Source of the DNA: Jiangella sp. DSM 45060
GTDB taxonomy: Bacteria; Actinomycetota; Actinomycetes; Jiangellales; Jiangellaceae
DNA: 64,000 bases
Assembly (NCBI RefSeq): GCF_900105175.1
Contig: NZ_LT629771.1
Coordinates: 6,530,622 to 6,594,621 of the forward strand
Reading direction: 5' to 3'
Made by a program: the position numbers and the translations under genes. Under the pieces are notes generated by a model. It saw only the letters and a list, made by a program, of their open reading frames with translations. It did not search any database and was not told where the DNA came from. Of this stretch, positions 57,017 through 64,000 are shown one piece after another. Within the stretch, counting starts at the first letter, position 1, and every line of letters starts with the position of its first letter.

Positions 57017-57605
57017 CCAGCTCGAACGGCACCTCGCCGACCACGTCGCCGCCGCCGAGGCCATGCGCGACCTGCTCGCCGGCATCCGCGACGTCGCCGA
57101 CCTCATCTGCCAGGCCTTCGCCGCCGGCGGCGTCCTCTACACGTTCGGCAACGGCGGCAGCGCGGCCGACGCCCAGCACTTCACCGGCGAGCTGATCGGC
57201 CACTACGACCGCGACCGCCGGCCGCTGCCCGCCGTCACGCTCACCACCGACGCCACGGTCATGACCTGCATCGCCAACGACTACACCTACGCCGACACCG
57301 TCGCCCGCCAGGTCGAGGCGCTGGCTCGCCCCGGCGACGTCGTCGCGGCGTTCACCACCAGCGGCCGGTCGCCGAACGTCGTCGCCGGGCTGGAGGCCGC
57401 GCGCAAGAACGGCGCCGCTACGGTGCTGTTCGGCGGCGGTGACGGCGGACCCGCCCGCGCGTACGCCGACCACGTCCTGCTGGCGCCGTCCACCCAGACA
57501 CCGCGCATCCAGGAGATGCACACGCTCGCCCTGCACCTGATCAGCGAGATCGCCGACGCCTGGGCCGCCGGCACCGAGAGCGCACCGGAGGAACCGACCG
57601 TATGA
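57009..57605 (+). CDS. SIS-domain sugar-phosphate isomerase (GmhA-like)
   Basis: The protein has 198 residues and a single SIS domain: LYTFGNGGSAADAQHFTGELIGHY, VAAFTTSGRSPNVVAGLEAARKNGA and the C-terminal PRIQEMHTLALHLISEIADAW with the Glu and His found in sedoheptulose-7-phosphate isomerase. Set between a ROK kinase and an alpha-mannosidase, it more likely isomerises a hexose phosphate of the pathway than makes heptose for LPS, which actinobacteria lack. That role is inferred. Overlaps GH38 by 4 nt (ATGA). Confidence 0.88.
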   Translation: MPDQLERHLADHVAAAEAMRDLLAGIRDVADLICQAFAAGGVLYTFGNGGSAADAQHFTGELIGHYDRDRRPLPAVTLTTDATVMTCIANDYTYADTVARQVEALARPGDVVAAFTTSGRSPNVVAGLEAARKNGAATVLFGGGDGGPARAYADHVLLAPSTQTPRIQEMHTLALHLISEIADAWAAGTESAPEEPTV

Positions 57606-60142
57606 GCCCCGACGACTTCCGGCCGCCGGCCATGCGCCGGCGCACGCTGCACATGGTGGGCAACGCGCACCTCGACCCGGTGTGGCTGTGGCCGTGGCAG
57701 GAGGGCTACCAGGAGGCGCGGGCGACGTTCTGGTCGGCGATCCAGCGCATGGACGAGTACCCGGACTTCGTCTTCACCTGCGACCAGATCGTGCTGCTGG
57801 CGTGGGTCGAGGAGCAGGACCCGGAGTTGTTCGAGCGCATCCGCGAGCGCGTCGCCGAGGGCCGCTGGGTCATGACGGGCGGCTGGTGGGTCGAGCCCGA
57901 CTGCAACGTGCCCGGCGGCGAGTCGTTCGTCCGCCAGGGCCTGTACGGGCAGCGCTACCTGCACGAGAAGTTCGGCGTCATCGCGACCGTCGGCATGAAC
58001 GCGGACCCGTTCGGCCACAACGCCATGCTGCCCGCCGTCCTGCGCGGCCAGCGGATGGACTCCTACACGTTCCTGCGCCCCGGCCCGCACGAGAGCGATC
58101 TCGACGGGACGGCGTTCTGGTGGGAGGCGCCCGACGGCAGCCGCGTGCTGGCCTACCGCATCCCGTTCGAGTACTGCAGCCCGCCCGGCGACGTCGCGCA
58201 CCAGACGGAGAAGTCGCTCGGCCAGCTGGACCGTTCGCTCGGCGACGTCATGATCTTCTACGGCGTCGGCAACCACGGCGGCGGGCCGACGAAGGCCAAC
58301 ATCGAGTCCATCCACCGCCACGACCAGCGGGGTTCGTACGGAAGGATGATCATGTCGTCGCCGCGCCGCTACTTCGACGAGCTGATCGCCCGGGGCAAGG
58401 CCTCCGGGCTGCCGGTCTGGCGCGACGACCTGCAGCATCACGCGTCAGGCTGCTATTCGGCGCACTCCGGCATCAAGCAGTGGATGCGACGGGCCCAGGC
58501 GGCGCTGCTCTCGGCGGAGCGCTGGGCCGCCGTCGGCGCCGTCGTGCACGGCGACGCCTACCCACGCGACGAGCTGGGGCACGCGTGGAAACAGCTGCTG
58601 TTCAACCAGTTCCACGACACCCTGCCGGGCTCGGCCATCGAGCCGGCGTACGACGACGCGCGCGACCAGCTCGGCGAGGCGGTCGCCATCGCGAAGCGCA
58701 TCATCACCCGCGTCCACAATCGCATCGCCCGCGACGTCGCCGTCCCGTTCGAGGACGGCACCCAGCCGGTGCTCGTCTTCAACCCGCACCCGTGGCCGGT
58801 CTCCACCGACATCGAGCTGCAGTACGGCGTGCAGCCGACCGGCGTGCACGTGGTCGACGCGGACGGCGGGCTGGTGCCGTCGCAGCGGACCCAGTCCGTG
58901 GCGACGACGAACGACAAGGGCCGCGGCGCCGTCGTGTTCCGGGCCGACCTGCCGCCGCTGGGCTACCGGCTGTTCCGGCTGCTTCCCGGGACGACCGGCG
59001 GCCTGACGTGGGCCGACGGCGCCACGCCGGGCACGCTGAGCGCGTCCGAGACGGTGCTCGAGAACGACCTGCTGCGCGCCGAGCTGGACCCGTCCACCGG
59101 CTGGCTGACGAGCCTGCTCGACAAGCGCACGGGGGCGGACCTCGTCGCCGGCGCCGCCGGTGAGCACACGCAGGTCAGCGAGGACCCGACGGACACCTGG
59201 GGCCACGGCGTCGTGACCTACGCGTGGCCGGGCGAGCCGATGAAGACGACCCGCGTCGTGTTGCGCGAGAGCGGTCCGGAGCGGGCCCGGCTGCGGGTGG
59301 AGCGGTCGTGGGGCCGGTCGACCATGACCGAGGAGTTCATCCTCCGCCAGGGCGCCGACGAGCTCGAGGTGCGGGTCACGATCGACTGGCGCGAGCAGGC
59401 GCACCTGCTCAAGCTGCGGTTCCCGGTCGCGCTGGCCGACCCTGAGGCGACCTACGAGATCCCGTTCGGGACGCTGCGGCGGCCGGTCGACGGCGCCGAG
59501 GAACCCGGGCAGTCGTGGGTCGACCTCAGCTCGGGCGGCGCGGGGCTCGCGGTGGTGAACAACGCCAAGCACGGGTACGACGTGTCGCCGGCGTCTGACG
59601 GGGCGTCGCCGTCCATCGGCATCACGGCGGTCCGCAGCCCGGTCTACTCGTGGCACGACCCGCGGCTGCTCGACCCCGACGGCGTCTACTCCTTCCAGGA
59701 CCAGGGCATACAGCGGTTCACCTACCTGCTGGTCCCGCACGCGGGCGACTGGCGTGCGGCGGGGCTGACGCGGCGGGCCGCGGTGCTCGGATCGGCGCCG
59801 CGGGCGATGCTGGAGAGCTCCCATGACGGTTCGCTGCCCGCCACCGGGAGCTTCGCCGCCGACGACGGATCGGTGCTGATCACCGCGGTCAAGGGCGGCG
59901 AGGACGGCGATCCGGCCGCGCCCGACCTCATCGTCCGCGCCGTCGAGACGACGGGGACCGCGGTGACGGGCGCGCGGCTGGCGCTGCCGCTGGTCGACCG
60001 GGTCGTCGAGGCGGACTTCGGGCCGTATCAGCTGCGGACGTTCCGGGTCCCGCGCGATCCCGCCGCGCCGGTCGTCGACGTCGACCTGCTCGAGTGGCCG
60101 GTCGACGCCGAGGTTCCCGGTTCGCCTGCCGATGACGACTGA
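57602..60142 (+). CDS. Glycoside hydrolase family 38 alpha-mannosidase
   Basis: The protein has 846 residues. The N-terminal catalytic barrel begins VGNAHLDPVWLWPWQEGYQE with the zinc ligands His and Asp, then WVEPDCNVPGGESFVRQ and GMNADPFGHNAMLPAVLRG, where the Asp of DPFGH is the nucleophile and also binds zinc, and FYGVGNHGGGPTK. The mid domain has LLFNQFHDTLPGSAI (zinc His), and the C-terminal beta domains start near FNPHPWPVSTDIEL. It removes terminal alpha-mannose. The motif set and lack of a signal peptide match cytoplasmic class II bacterial alpha-mannosidases. Confidence 0.93.
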   Translation: MSPDDFRPPAMRRRTLHMVGNAHLDPVWLWPWQEGYQEARATFWSAIQRMDEYPDFVFTCDQIVLLAWVEEQDPELFERIRERVAEGRWVMTGGWWVEPDCNVPGGESFVRQGLYGQRYLHEKFGVIATVGMNADPFGHNAMLPAVLRGQRMDSYTFLRPGPHESDLDGTAFWWEAPDGSRVLAYRIPFEYCSPPGDVAHQTEKSLGQLDRSLGDVMIFYGVGNHGGGPTKANIESIHRHDQRGSYGRMIMSSPRRYFDELIARGKASGLPVWRDDLQHHASGCYSAHSGIKQWMRRAQAALLSAERWAAVGAVVHGDAYPRDELGHAWKQLLFNQFHDTLPGSAIEPAYDDARDQLGEAVAIAKRIITRVHNRIARDVAVPFEDGTQPVLVFNPHPWPVSTDIELQYGVQPTGVHVVDADGGLVPSQRTQSVATTNDKGRGAVVFRADLPPLGYRLFRLLPGTTGGLTWADGATPGTLSASETVLENDLLRAELDPSTGWLTSLLDKRTGADLVAGAAGEHTQVSEDPTDTWGHGVVTYAWPGEPMKTTRVVLRESGPERARLRVERSWGRSTMTEEFILRQGADELEVRVTIDWREQAHLLKLRFPVALADPEATYEIPFGTLRRPVDGAEEPGQSWVDLSSGGAGLAVVNNAKHGYDVSPASDGASPSIGITAVRSPVYSWHDPRLLDPDGVYSFQDQGIQRFTYLLVPHAGDWRAAGLTRRAAVLGSAPRAMLESSHDGSLPATGSFAADDGSVLITAVKGGEDGDPAAPDLIVRAVETTGTAVTGARLALPLVDRVVEADFGPYQLRTFRVPRDPAAPVVDVDLLEWPVDAEVPGSPADDD

Positions 60143-62069
60143 GCCCGCGCCGGTCCTGCGGCTGGAGGCACTCGACGCCGGCGGGACGGTGGTGGGGACG
60201 ACGGCGGTGGGCCCGGCCGCCGGGACGGCGGCGGCCGGGACGCCGGGCGAGGTCGTCGCCGGCCCGTTCACCGTCGAGGTGACGGCCGGGCCGCCGAGCG
60301 CCGCCGGGCTGGTCGACGTCACGCTGTCCGTGGCCGTGAGCGCGCCGTTCACCGGGCACCTGCGCCTGGTCGCGGCCGTCGCCGACGCGGCCGAGCCGTG
60401 GTGGCTGATCCCCGGCCTGTTCTACGGCGAGAACCGTCCCGCCGACTGCGACCGCCGGTTCCCGCGGTTCGAGGCCGGCGCCGACGATCCGGCCGGCATG
60501 GTCAGCGACCACTGGTCGTTCCGGTCCGACCGCGCCGCGACGCCGGCGGCGTTCGCCTGGGGCGCGTCCGGCGGCGCGATGGCCGGGACGGACGAGACGT
60601 CGCCGGCCGGGCCGACCGGCGTCGGGCTCGCCCATCGCGGCGACGTCGCCGAGGTGCACGTCGTCTTCCCGTTCCGCGAGGACCCGGTCACCTACTACGG
60701 GTCCGCGACGCCGCTGCCCGCGACGTCGGCGACGTACATCTGGCGGCCCGGCGGACGGGTCGAGCTGCGGGCCGTCGTCGCGACGCTGCCAGCCGACCGC
60801 CATGCGTACGCACCGATCCTGCGCGCCGTCCACGAGCGGAGCCGGCCGCTGCACCCCGTCACACCGTGGGTGACGGTGCCCGAGGCGGCCGACATCGCCG
60901 CCGAGGGGCTGGTCCGCTGGCACTACGACCCCGATCCCGGCGTGCTGCTCGAGACCGTCGGCTTCGACCGCGAGGTCACCGGCGGCGACGGCCGCCCCGT
61001 CGACCGTCAGGCCATGCACGTCGGCTGGGTGAGCGGCATCCCGTGGGCGTACGCGCTGCTGGCGCACGGCCGGCGGACGGGATCGGCGGCGGCCGCGGAC
61101 GCGGCGACGCGGGTGATCGACTTCTGCTGCGCGAACCTGTCGCCGTCCGGCACGTTCTGGGGACGGTGGGAGCGGGACGGCGGGTGGACGCAGAGCTGGA
61201 CGCCGATCCGGGGCGGACTGCACGCGCGGACCCTCGGCGAGGCGACGCTGTTCCTGCTGCGGGCGCTGGAGGTCGACGAGCGTGCGACGTGGGCCGCCGC
61301 GGCGCGGTCCAATCTCGACGTCGTCCGCGACCGGCAGCGCACCGACGGCAACCTCGGCTCCGTCCACGACGCCGTCGACGGACGGGTGCTGTCGTGGGCC
61401 GGCGCGTCCGGGATGACCTGGATCGCGGCGTTCTGCTCGGCCGCTCGTCTGGACGACGACGGCTCGTACCTGGCGGCCGCCGTCCGAGCCGGCGAGTACT
61501 ACGCGCGGTTCGTCGAGCGCGAGTTCGTCCACGGCGCCCCCGAGGACGTCGACCTCGCGCCGACGTCGGAGGACGGCTACGCGGCGGTCATGGCGTACGT
61601 GGCGCTGTACCGGCGGACGGGCGACGCGCGCTGGCTGGACCTCGCCCAGCGGGCGGCGGACTGGATGCTGACGTTCCGCTACACCTACAACGTGCGGTTC
61701 GCCCCGCGCACCCCGCTCGGCGCCTACGGCTTCGCCACCCGCGGCGGCGACCAGGCGTCGCCGTCCAACCAGCACCTGCACGCGTACGGGCTGGTCTGCA
61801 CCCGCGAACTGGCCGAGCTGTCCGCCGCGACCGGCGACCCGCACTACCGCGAGCGCGCCGACGAGGCGCTGGACTGCTTCCGCCAGCTGCTCGCGACCGC
61901 CGACGGCGAGCTGAACTCCTACCGCGGCATGATCACCGAGCGCTACTACCAGACCGAGTGCTTCCAGCCGAAGGGCATGGTGCTGACACTGTCGCACGCG
62001 TGGAGCGCCGGGGTGCTGCTGCTGGCGTGCGAGCAGGTCATCGCCGGTGAGGGACAGCCGGACGGCTGA
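60132..62069 (+). CDS. Uncharacterised alpha/alpha-barrel protein in a glycosidase operon
   Basis: The protein has 645 residues. Residues 1-240 are beta-rich (VTLSVAVSAPFTGHLRLVAAV; WWLIPGLFYGENRP; VHVVFPFREDPVTYYG). Residues about 260-640 look like a six-hairpin alpha/alpha toroid: repeated helical pairs with Trp/Tyr-rich turns (HVGWVSGIPWAYALLAHGRRTG; RWERDGGWTQSWTP; YAAVMAYVALYRRTGDARWLDLAQ; ASPSNQHLHAYGLVCTRELAEL). This is the fold of GH family enzymes such as GH88, GH105 and GH127, but I recognise no named family. It overlaps the alpha-mannosidase gene by 11 nt and lacks a signal peptide. A new glycosidase, lyase or epimerase is plausible. Confidence 0.75.
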   Translation: MTTEPAPVLRLEALDAGGTVVGTTAVGPAAGTAAAGTPGEVVAGPFTVEVTAGPPSAAGLVDVTLSVAVSAPFTGHLRLVAAVADAAEPWWLIPGLFYGENRPADCDRRFPRFEAGADDPAGMVSDHWSFRSDRAATPAAFAWGASGGAMAGTDETSPAGPTGVGLAHRGDVAEVHVVFPFREDPVTYYGSATPLPATSATYIWRPGGRVELRAVVATLPADRHAYAPILRAVHERSRPLHPVTPWVTVPEAADIAAEGLVRWHYDPDPGVLLETVGFDREVTGGDGRPVDRQAMHVGWVSGIPWAYALLAHGRRTGSAAAADAATRVIDFCCANLSPSGTFWGRWERDGGWTQSWTPIRGGLHARTLGEATLFLLRALEVDERATWAAAARSNLDVVRDRQRTDGNLGSVHDAVDGRVLSWAGASGMTWIAAFCSAARLDDDGSYLAAAVRAGEYYARFVEREFVHGAPEDVDLAPTSEDGYAAVMAYVALYRRTGDARWLDLAQRAADWMLTFRYTYNVRFAPRTPLGAYGFATRGGDQASPSNQHLHAYGLVCTRELAELSAATGDPHYRERADEALDCFRQLLATADGELNSYRGMITERYYQTECFQPKGMVLTLSHAWSAGVLLLACEQVIAGEGQPDG

Positions 62070-62161
62070 CCGCGGGCCGCACGAGCGCCGGCCCGCGTCC
62101 GCTGGACCGGGCGGCCGCTGGGCCGGGCGAGCGCCGGCCGGGCGGTCGCTGGGCTGGGCGG

Positions 62162-62638
62162 TCAGCCGCAGCAGACCCCGTCGCGGTCCTCGATCAGCCG
62201 CCGCGGTCCCGGGCCGTGCTCCCCCAGCTCGTCGTGCATGTTCGCGAGCCTGCAGTTGCGCAGCGACAGGCAGCCGCAGCCGATGCAGTCGGTGAAGTCG
62301 TCGCGCAGCTGCTGCAGCCGCCGGATGCGCTCGTCGAGGTCGGCCTGCCACTGCGAGGACAGCTCCGCCCAGTCCTTCTGGTTGGGCGTGCGGCCGTCGG
62401 GCAGGCAGGCCAGTGCGCGGTTGATCTCGGCGAGCGGGATGCCGACCCGCTGGGCGATGCGGATCAGCGCGACCCGTCGCAGCACCGCACGCTTGTATCG
62501 TCGCTGGTTACCCGACGTGCGCCGCGACGTGATCAGGCCCTGCCGCTCGTAGAAGTGCAGCGCCGACACCGCGACGCCGCTGCGTTGTGACAGCTCGCCG
62601 ACGGTCAGCTCGGACTTGTTCCACGCGACGGTGTCCAC
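62162..62638 (-). CDS. soxR: Redox-sensing transcriptional activator SoxR
   Basis: The protein has 158 residues. MerR winged helix at residues 8-80 ([38 protein letters not shown]), dimerisation helix, then the 2Fe-2S site [12 protein letters not shown] (CX2CXCX5C, about residue 117), followed by a C-terminal tail ending CCG. It senses redox-active compounds such as quinones and phenazines through the cluster. GTG 62638 ([12 protein letters not shown]) has GAGGAGCC upstream; the longer frame is not used. A SoxR-type promoter lies between it and the divergent oxidoreductase gene. In Streptomyces SoxR regulates similar quinone reductases. Confidence 0.95.
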   Translation of the reverse strand: MDTVAWNKSELTVGELSQRSGVAVSALHFYERQGLITSRRTSGNQRRYKRAVLRRVALIRIAQRVGIPLAEINRALACLPDGRTPNQKDWAELSSQWQADLDERIRRLQQLRDDFTDCIGCGCLSLRNCRLANMHDELGEHGPGPRRLIEDRDGVCCG

Positions 62639-62651
62639 GGCGGCTCCTCGA

Positions 62652-62682
62652 TTTGACCTCAACTTTGATTCAGGTTTTAGCG
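62652..62682 (+). promoter_or_regulatory. SoxR-type promoter and operator
   Basis: TTGACC (62652-62657) and TAGCGT (62677-62682) are 19 bp apart, the long spacer used by MerR/SoxR activators. The dyad ACCTCAA-CTTTGA-TTCAGGT (62655-62674) has one mismatch per arm and overlaps the spacer. It faces the quinone-oxidoreductase gene. Confidence 0.72.
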
Positions 62683-62760
62683 TAGCGGCGACAGCATGCG
62701 AAGCCAACGGGCGCCGCACCCGCCGAACCGGTGGGCGGCGCCACGACGCGGAGGACCTGG

Positions 62761-63741
62761 ATGCACGCGATCCGTCTGCACGAGTTCGGCCCGGCCGAGA
62801 ACCTGCGCTACGAGGAGGTGCCCGATCCGGTGCCCGCGGCCGGCCAGCTGCGCGTCGCCGTCGAGGCCAGCGGCGTGCACCTGATCGACACGGCGCTGCG
62901 GTCCGGTGGGGGCGGCGGCGGTCCGTTGCCGTTGCCGGCGCTGCCGTCGATCCCCGGCCGGGAAATCGCGGGCACCGTGGACTCCGTCGGCGACGGCGTC
63001 GATCCGGCGTGGGTGGGGCGGCGGGTGGTGGCGCACCTCGGTCAGGCCGGCGCCGGGTACGCGCGGCTGGCGGTCGTGGCGGCCGAGTCGGCGCACGTGC
63101 TGCCGGACGGGCTTGGCGCCGACGCGGCGGTGGCGATGATCGGGACCGGGCGGACGACGGTCGGCGTGCTGGATCGGGCCGCTCTGACCGGTGACGACGT
63201 GGTCCTGGTGACGGCCGCGGCGGGTGGGGTGGGCAGTCTCCTCGTCCAGGCGGGGCGGGCCGCCGGCGCCGTCGTCGTCGGGTTGGCCGGGGGTTCGGCG
63301 AAGGTGCGGCAGGTGCGCGCGCTCGGCGCCACGCACGCCGTCGACTACACCGACCCGGCCTGGCCGGAGCACGTCCGCGCCGCCCTCGGCCCGCTCGCCC
63401 CGACCCTCCTCCTCGACGGCGTCGGCGGCCCGCTCGGCCGTGCGGGCATGGACCTCCTCGGCGTCGGCGGACGGCTCGTCATGTTCGGGTGGTCGTCCGG
63501 CGAGCTGCTCCCGTTCGCCTCCTCCGACCTCGTCGAACGCGCCCTGACTGCGTCGTGGCCGATCAGCCGGCACCAGGTCGGGCGGCCCGGGTTCCTGCGC
63601 GGACTGGAGACACGAGCGCTCGCCGAGGCAGCGGCCGGCCAGCTGGTCCCGCTGGTGCACCGGTTCCCGCTCGAACGCGCCGCTGACGCCCACTCCGCCC
63701 TCGAGTCCCGCCGGACCACCGGCAAGGTCGTCCTCGTCTGA
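62761..63741 (+). CDS. Quinone-oxidoreductase-like MDR dehydrogenase
   Basis: The protein has 326 residues in the medium-chain dehydrogenase/reductase superfamily. GroES-like N-domain ([50 protein letters not shown]) and a Rossmann domain ([54 protein letters not shown]). The zinc-ligand Cys residues of alcohol dehydrogenases are absent, as in NADPH:quinone reductases. ATG 62761 follows GGAGG. The SoxR-type promoter upstream suggests induction by redox-cycling compounds, which this enzyme could reduce. Confidence 0.9.
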   Translation: MHAIRLHEFGPAENLRYEEVPDPVPAAGQLRVAVEASGVHLIDTALRSGGGGGGPLPLPALPSIPGREIAGTVDSVGDGVDPAWVGRRVVAHLGQAGAGYARLAVVAAESAHVLPDGLGADAAVAMIGTGRTTVGVLDRAALTGDDVVLVTAAAGGVGSLLVQAGRAAGAVVVGLAGGSAKVRQVRALGATHAVDYTDPAWPEHVRAALGPLAPTLLLDGVGGPLGRAGMDLLGVGGRLVMFGWSSGELLPFASSDLVERALTASWPISRHQVGRPGFLRGLETRALAEAAAGQLVPLVHRFPLERAADAHSALESRRTTGKVVLV

Positions 63742-63783
63742 CGGCGCCGTCGTACTCGGGACGCCGTGCCGCGGGAGCTGCGC

Positions 63784-64000
63784 CTACCCGGCGCAGAGCA
63801 GCCCGGGGAAGCCGACCTCGTCGCCGAGCCATTCCTCGCCGTCGCCGTTGCCGGTCTCGGTGGTCTCGCGCTGGTGCGCCCGGCAGGCGCGCAGCCGCAG
63901 CGTGTCGATCACCTGCTCGGCGTCGGAGAGGTCGCTGGCGGCGATGGTCGCGCCGACCTCGTTGCGATACACCGTCGGCAACGCGTCGAGCGGCAGACCG
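63784..64000 (-). CDS. C-terminal part of a protein with a PstP-type extracellular domain (partial)
   Basis: The frame is open at the right edge. Its last 71 codons read GLPLDALPTVYRNEVGATIA, then DLSDAEQVIDTLRLRACRAHQRE, an acidic Gly/Thr linker, and EEWLGDEVGFPGLLCAG. This matches the end of PstP (GGLPVDALPDIYREQV; VVDRLRLEACRAHQRV; DDWLGDEVGYPGLLCAG), including both Cys, but with a much shorter linker. It could be a second PP2C phosphatase or an unrelated membrane protein with the same external domain; the catalytic part lies outside the window. Confidence 0.8.
   Translation of the reverse strand, partial: GLPLDALPTVYRNEVGATIAASDLSDAEQVIDTLRLRACRAHQRETTETGNGDGEEWLGDEVGFPGLLCAG

Overview
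The window is high-GC DNA (roughly 70-75% G+C by eye) from an actinobacterium. The left part has the gene order typical of the chromosome next to the origin in Actinomycetota: gyrA end, DUF3566 gene, tRNA-Ile, DLW-39 gene, tRNA-Ala, peptidyl-prolyl isomerase, rhomboid protease, crgA, DUF881 gene, trpG/pabA-type amidotransferase, then pknB-pbpA-rodA-pstP-fhaB-fhaA read leftward. The many GTG/TTG starts, 4-nt ATGA/GTGA overlaps and the large load of intracellular glycosidases fit a soil- or plant-associated filamentous actinobacterium (a Jiangella-like lineage is possible). The species cannot be fixed from the sequence alone.

Layout. 1-4.3 kb: gyrA tail, DUF3566 gene, tRNA-Ile, DUF305 lipoprotein, DLW-39 protein, TipA-type MerR regulator with an internal start, tRNA-Ala. 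4.4-9.9 kb: APH-like phosphotransferase, a fused luciferase-like/FAD-oxidase flavoenzyme with a divergent HxlR regulator, an FAH-family hydrolase, and an ECF41-type sigma factor behind its own kind of promoter. 10.0-18.8 kb: cobalamin riboswitch followed by an eight-gene B12 uptake and late-assembly operon (btuF-btuC-btuD-cobD-cobQ-cobS-cobU/cobC fusion-cobT). A 48-bp perfect palindrome sits in frame at the start of cobD. 19-31 kb: the conserved cell-division, cell-wall and Ser/Thr-phosphorylation block, ending at tRNA-Leu(CAG). 31-39.8 kb: SDR; TetR-MFS genes divergent from an epimerase; then a DeoR-controlled pair of divergent units with a DUF1537 kinase, class II aldolase, YihT-like aldolase and Asp/Glu racemase-family protein (acid-sugar or related catabolism).

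39.8-62.1 kb is a large carbohydrate locus: an ABC importer, GH2 beta-mannosidase, GH1, a clan-D/GH31-like glycosidase, an FAD-dependent oxidoreductase, a GH84-like beta-N-acetylglucosaminidase, a protein with two metallo-beta-lactamase domains, a LacI regulator, ROK kinase, SIS isomerase, GH38 alpha-mannosidase and an uncharacterised alpha/alpha-barrel protein. No enzyme in it has an export signal, so oligosaccharides are probably imported and dismantled in the cytoplasm. Four near-identical palindromes (TGGGAwCGATCCCA type) in front of the three promoter regions suggest that one LacI repressor controls the whole locus. alpha-Mannosidase, beta-mannosidase and beta-GlcNAcase together match the linkages of an N-glycan core, which is my best guess for the substrate.

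62.1-64 kb: soxR divergent from a quinone-oxidoreductase-like gene with a SoxR-type 19-bp-spacer promoter, then the 3' end of a gene whose product duplicates the extracellular C-terminal domain of PstP. A family of nested-palindrome repeats occurs four times between 36.5 and 55.6 kb, twice inside coding sequence.
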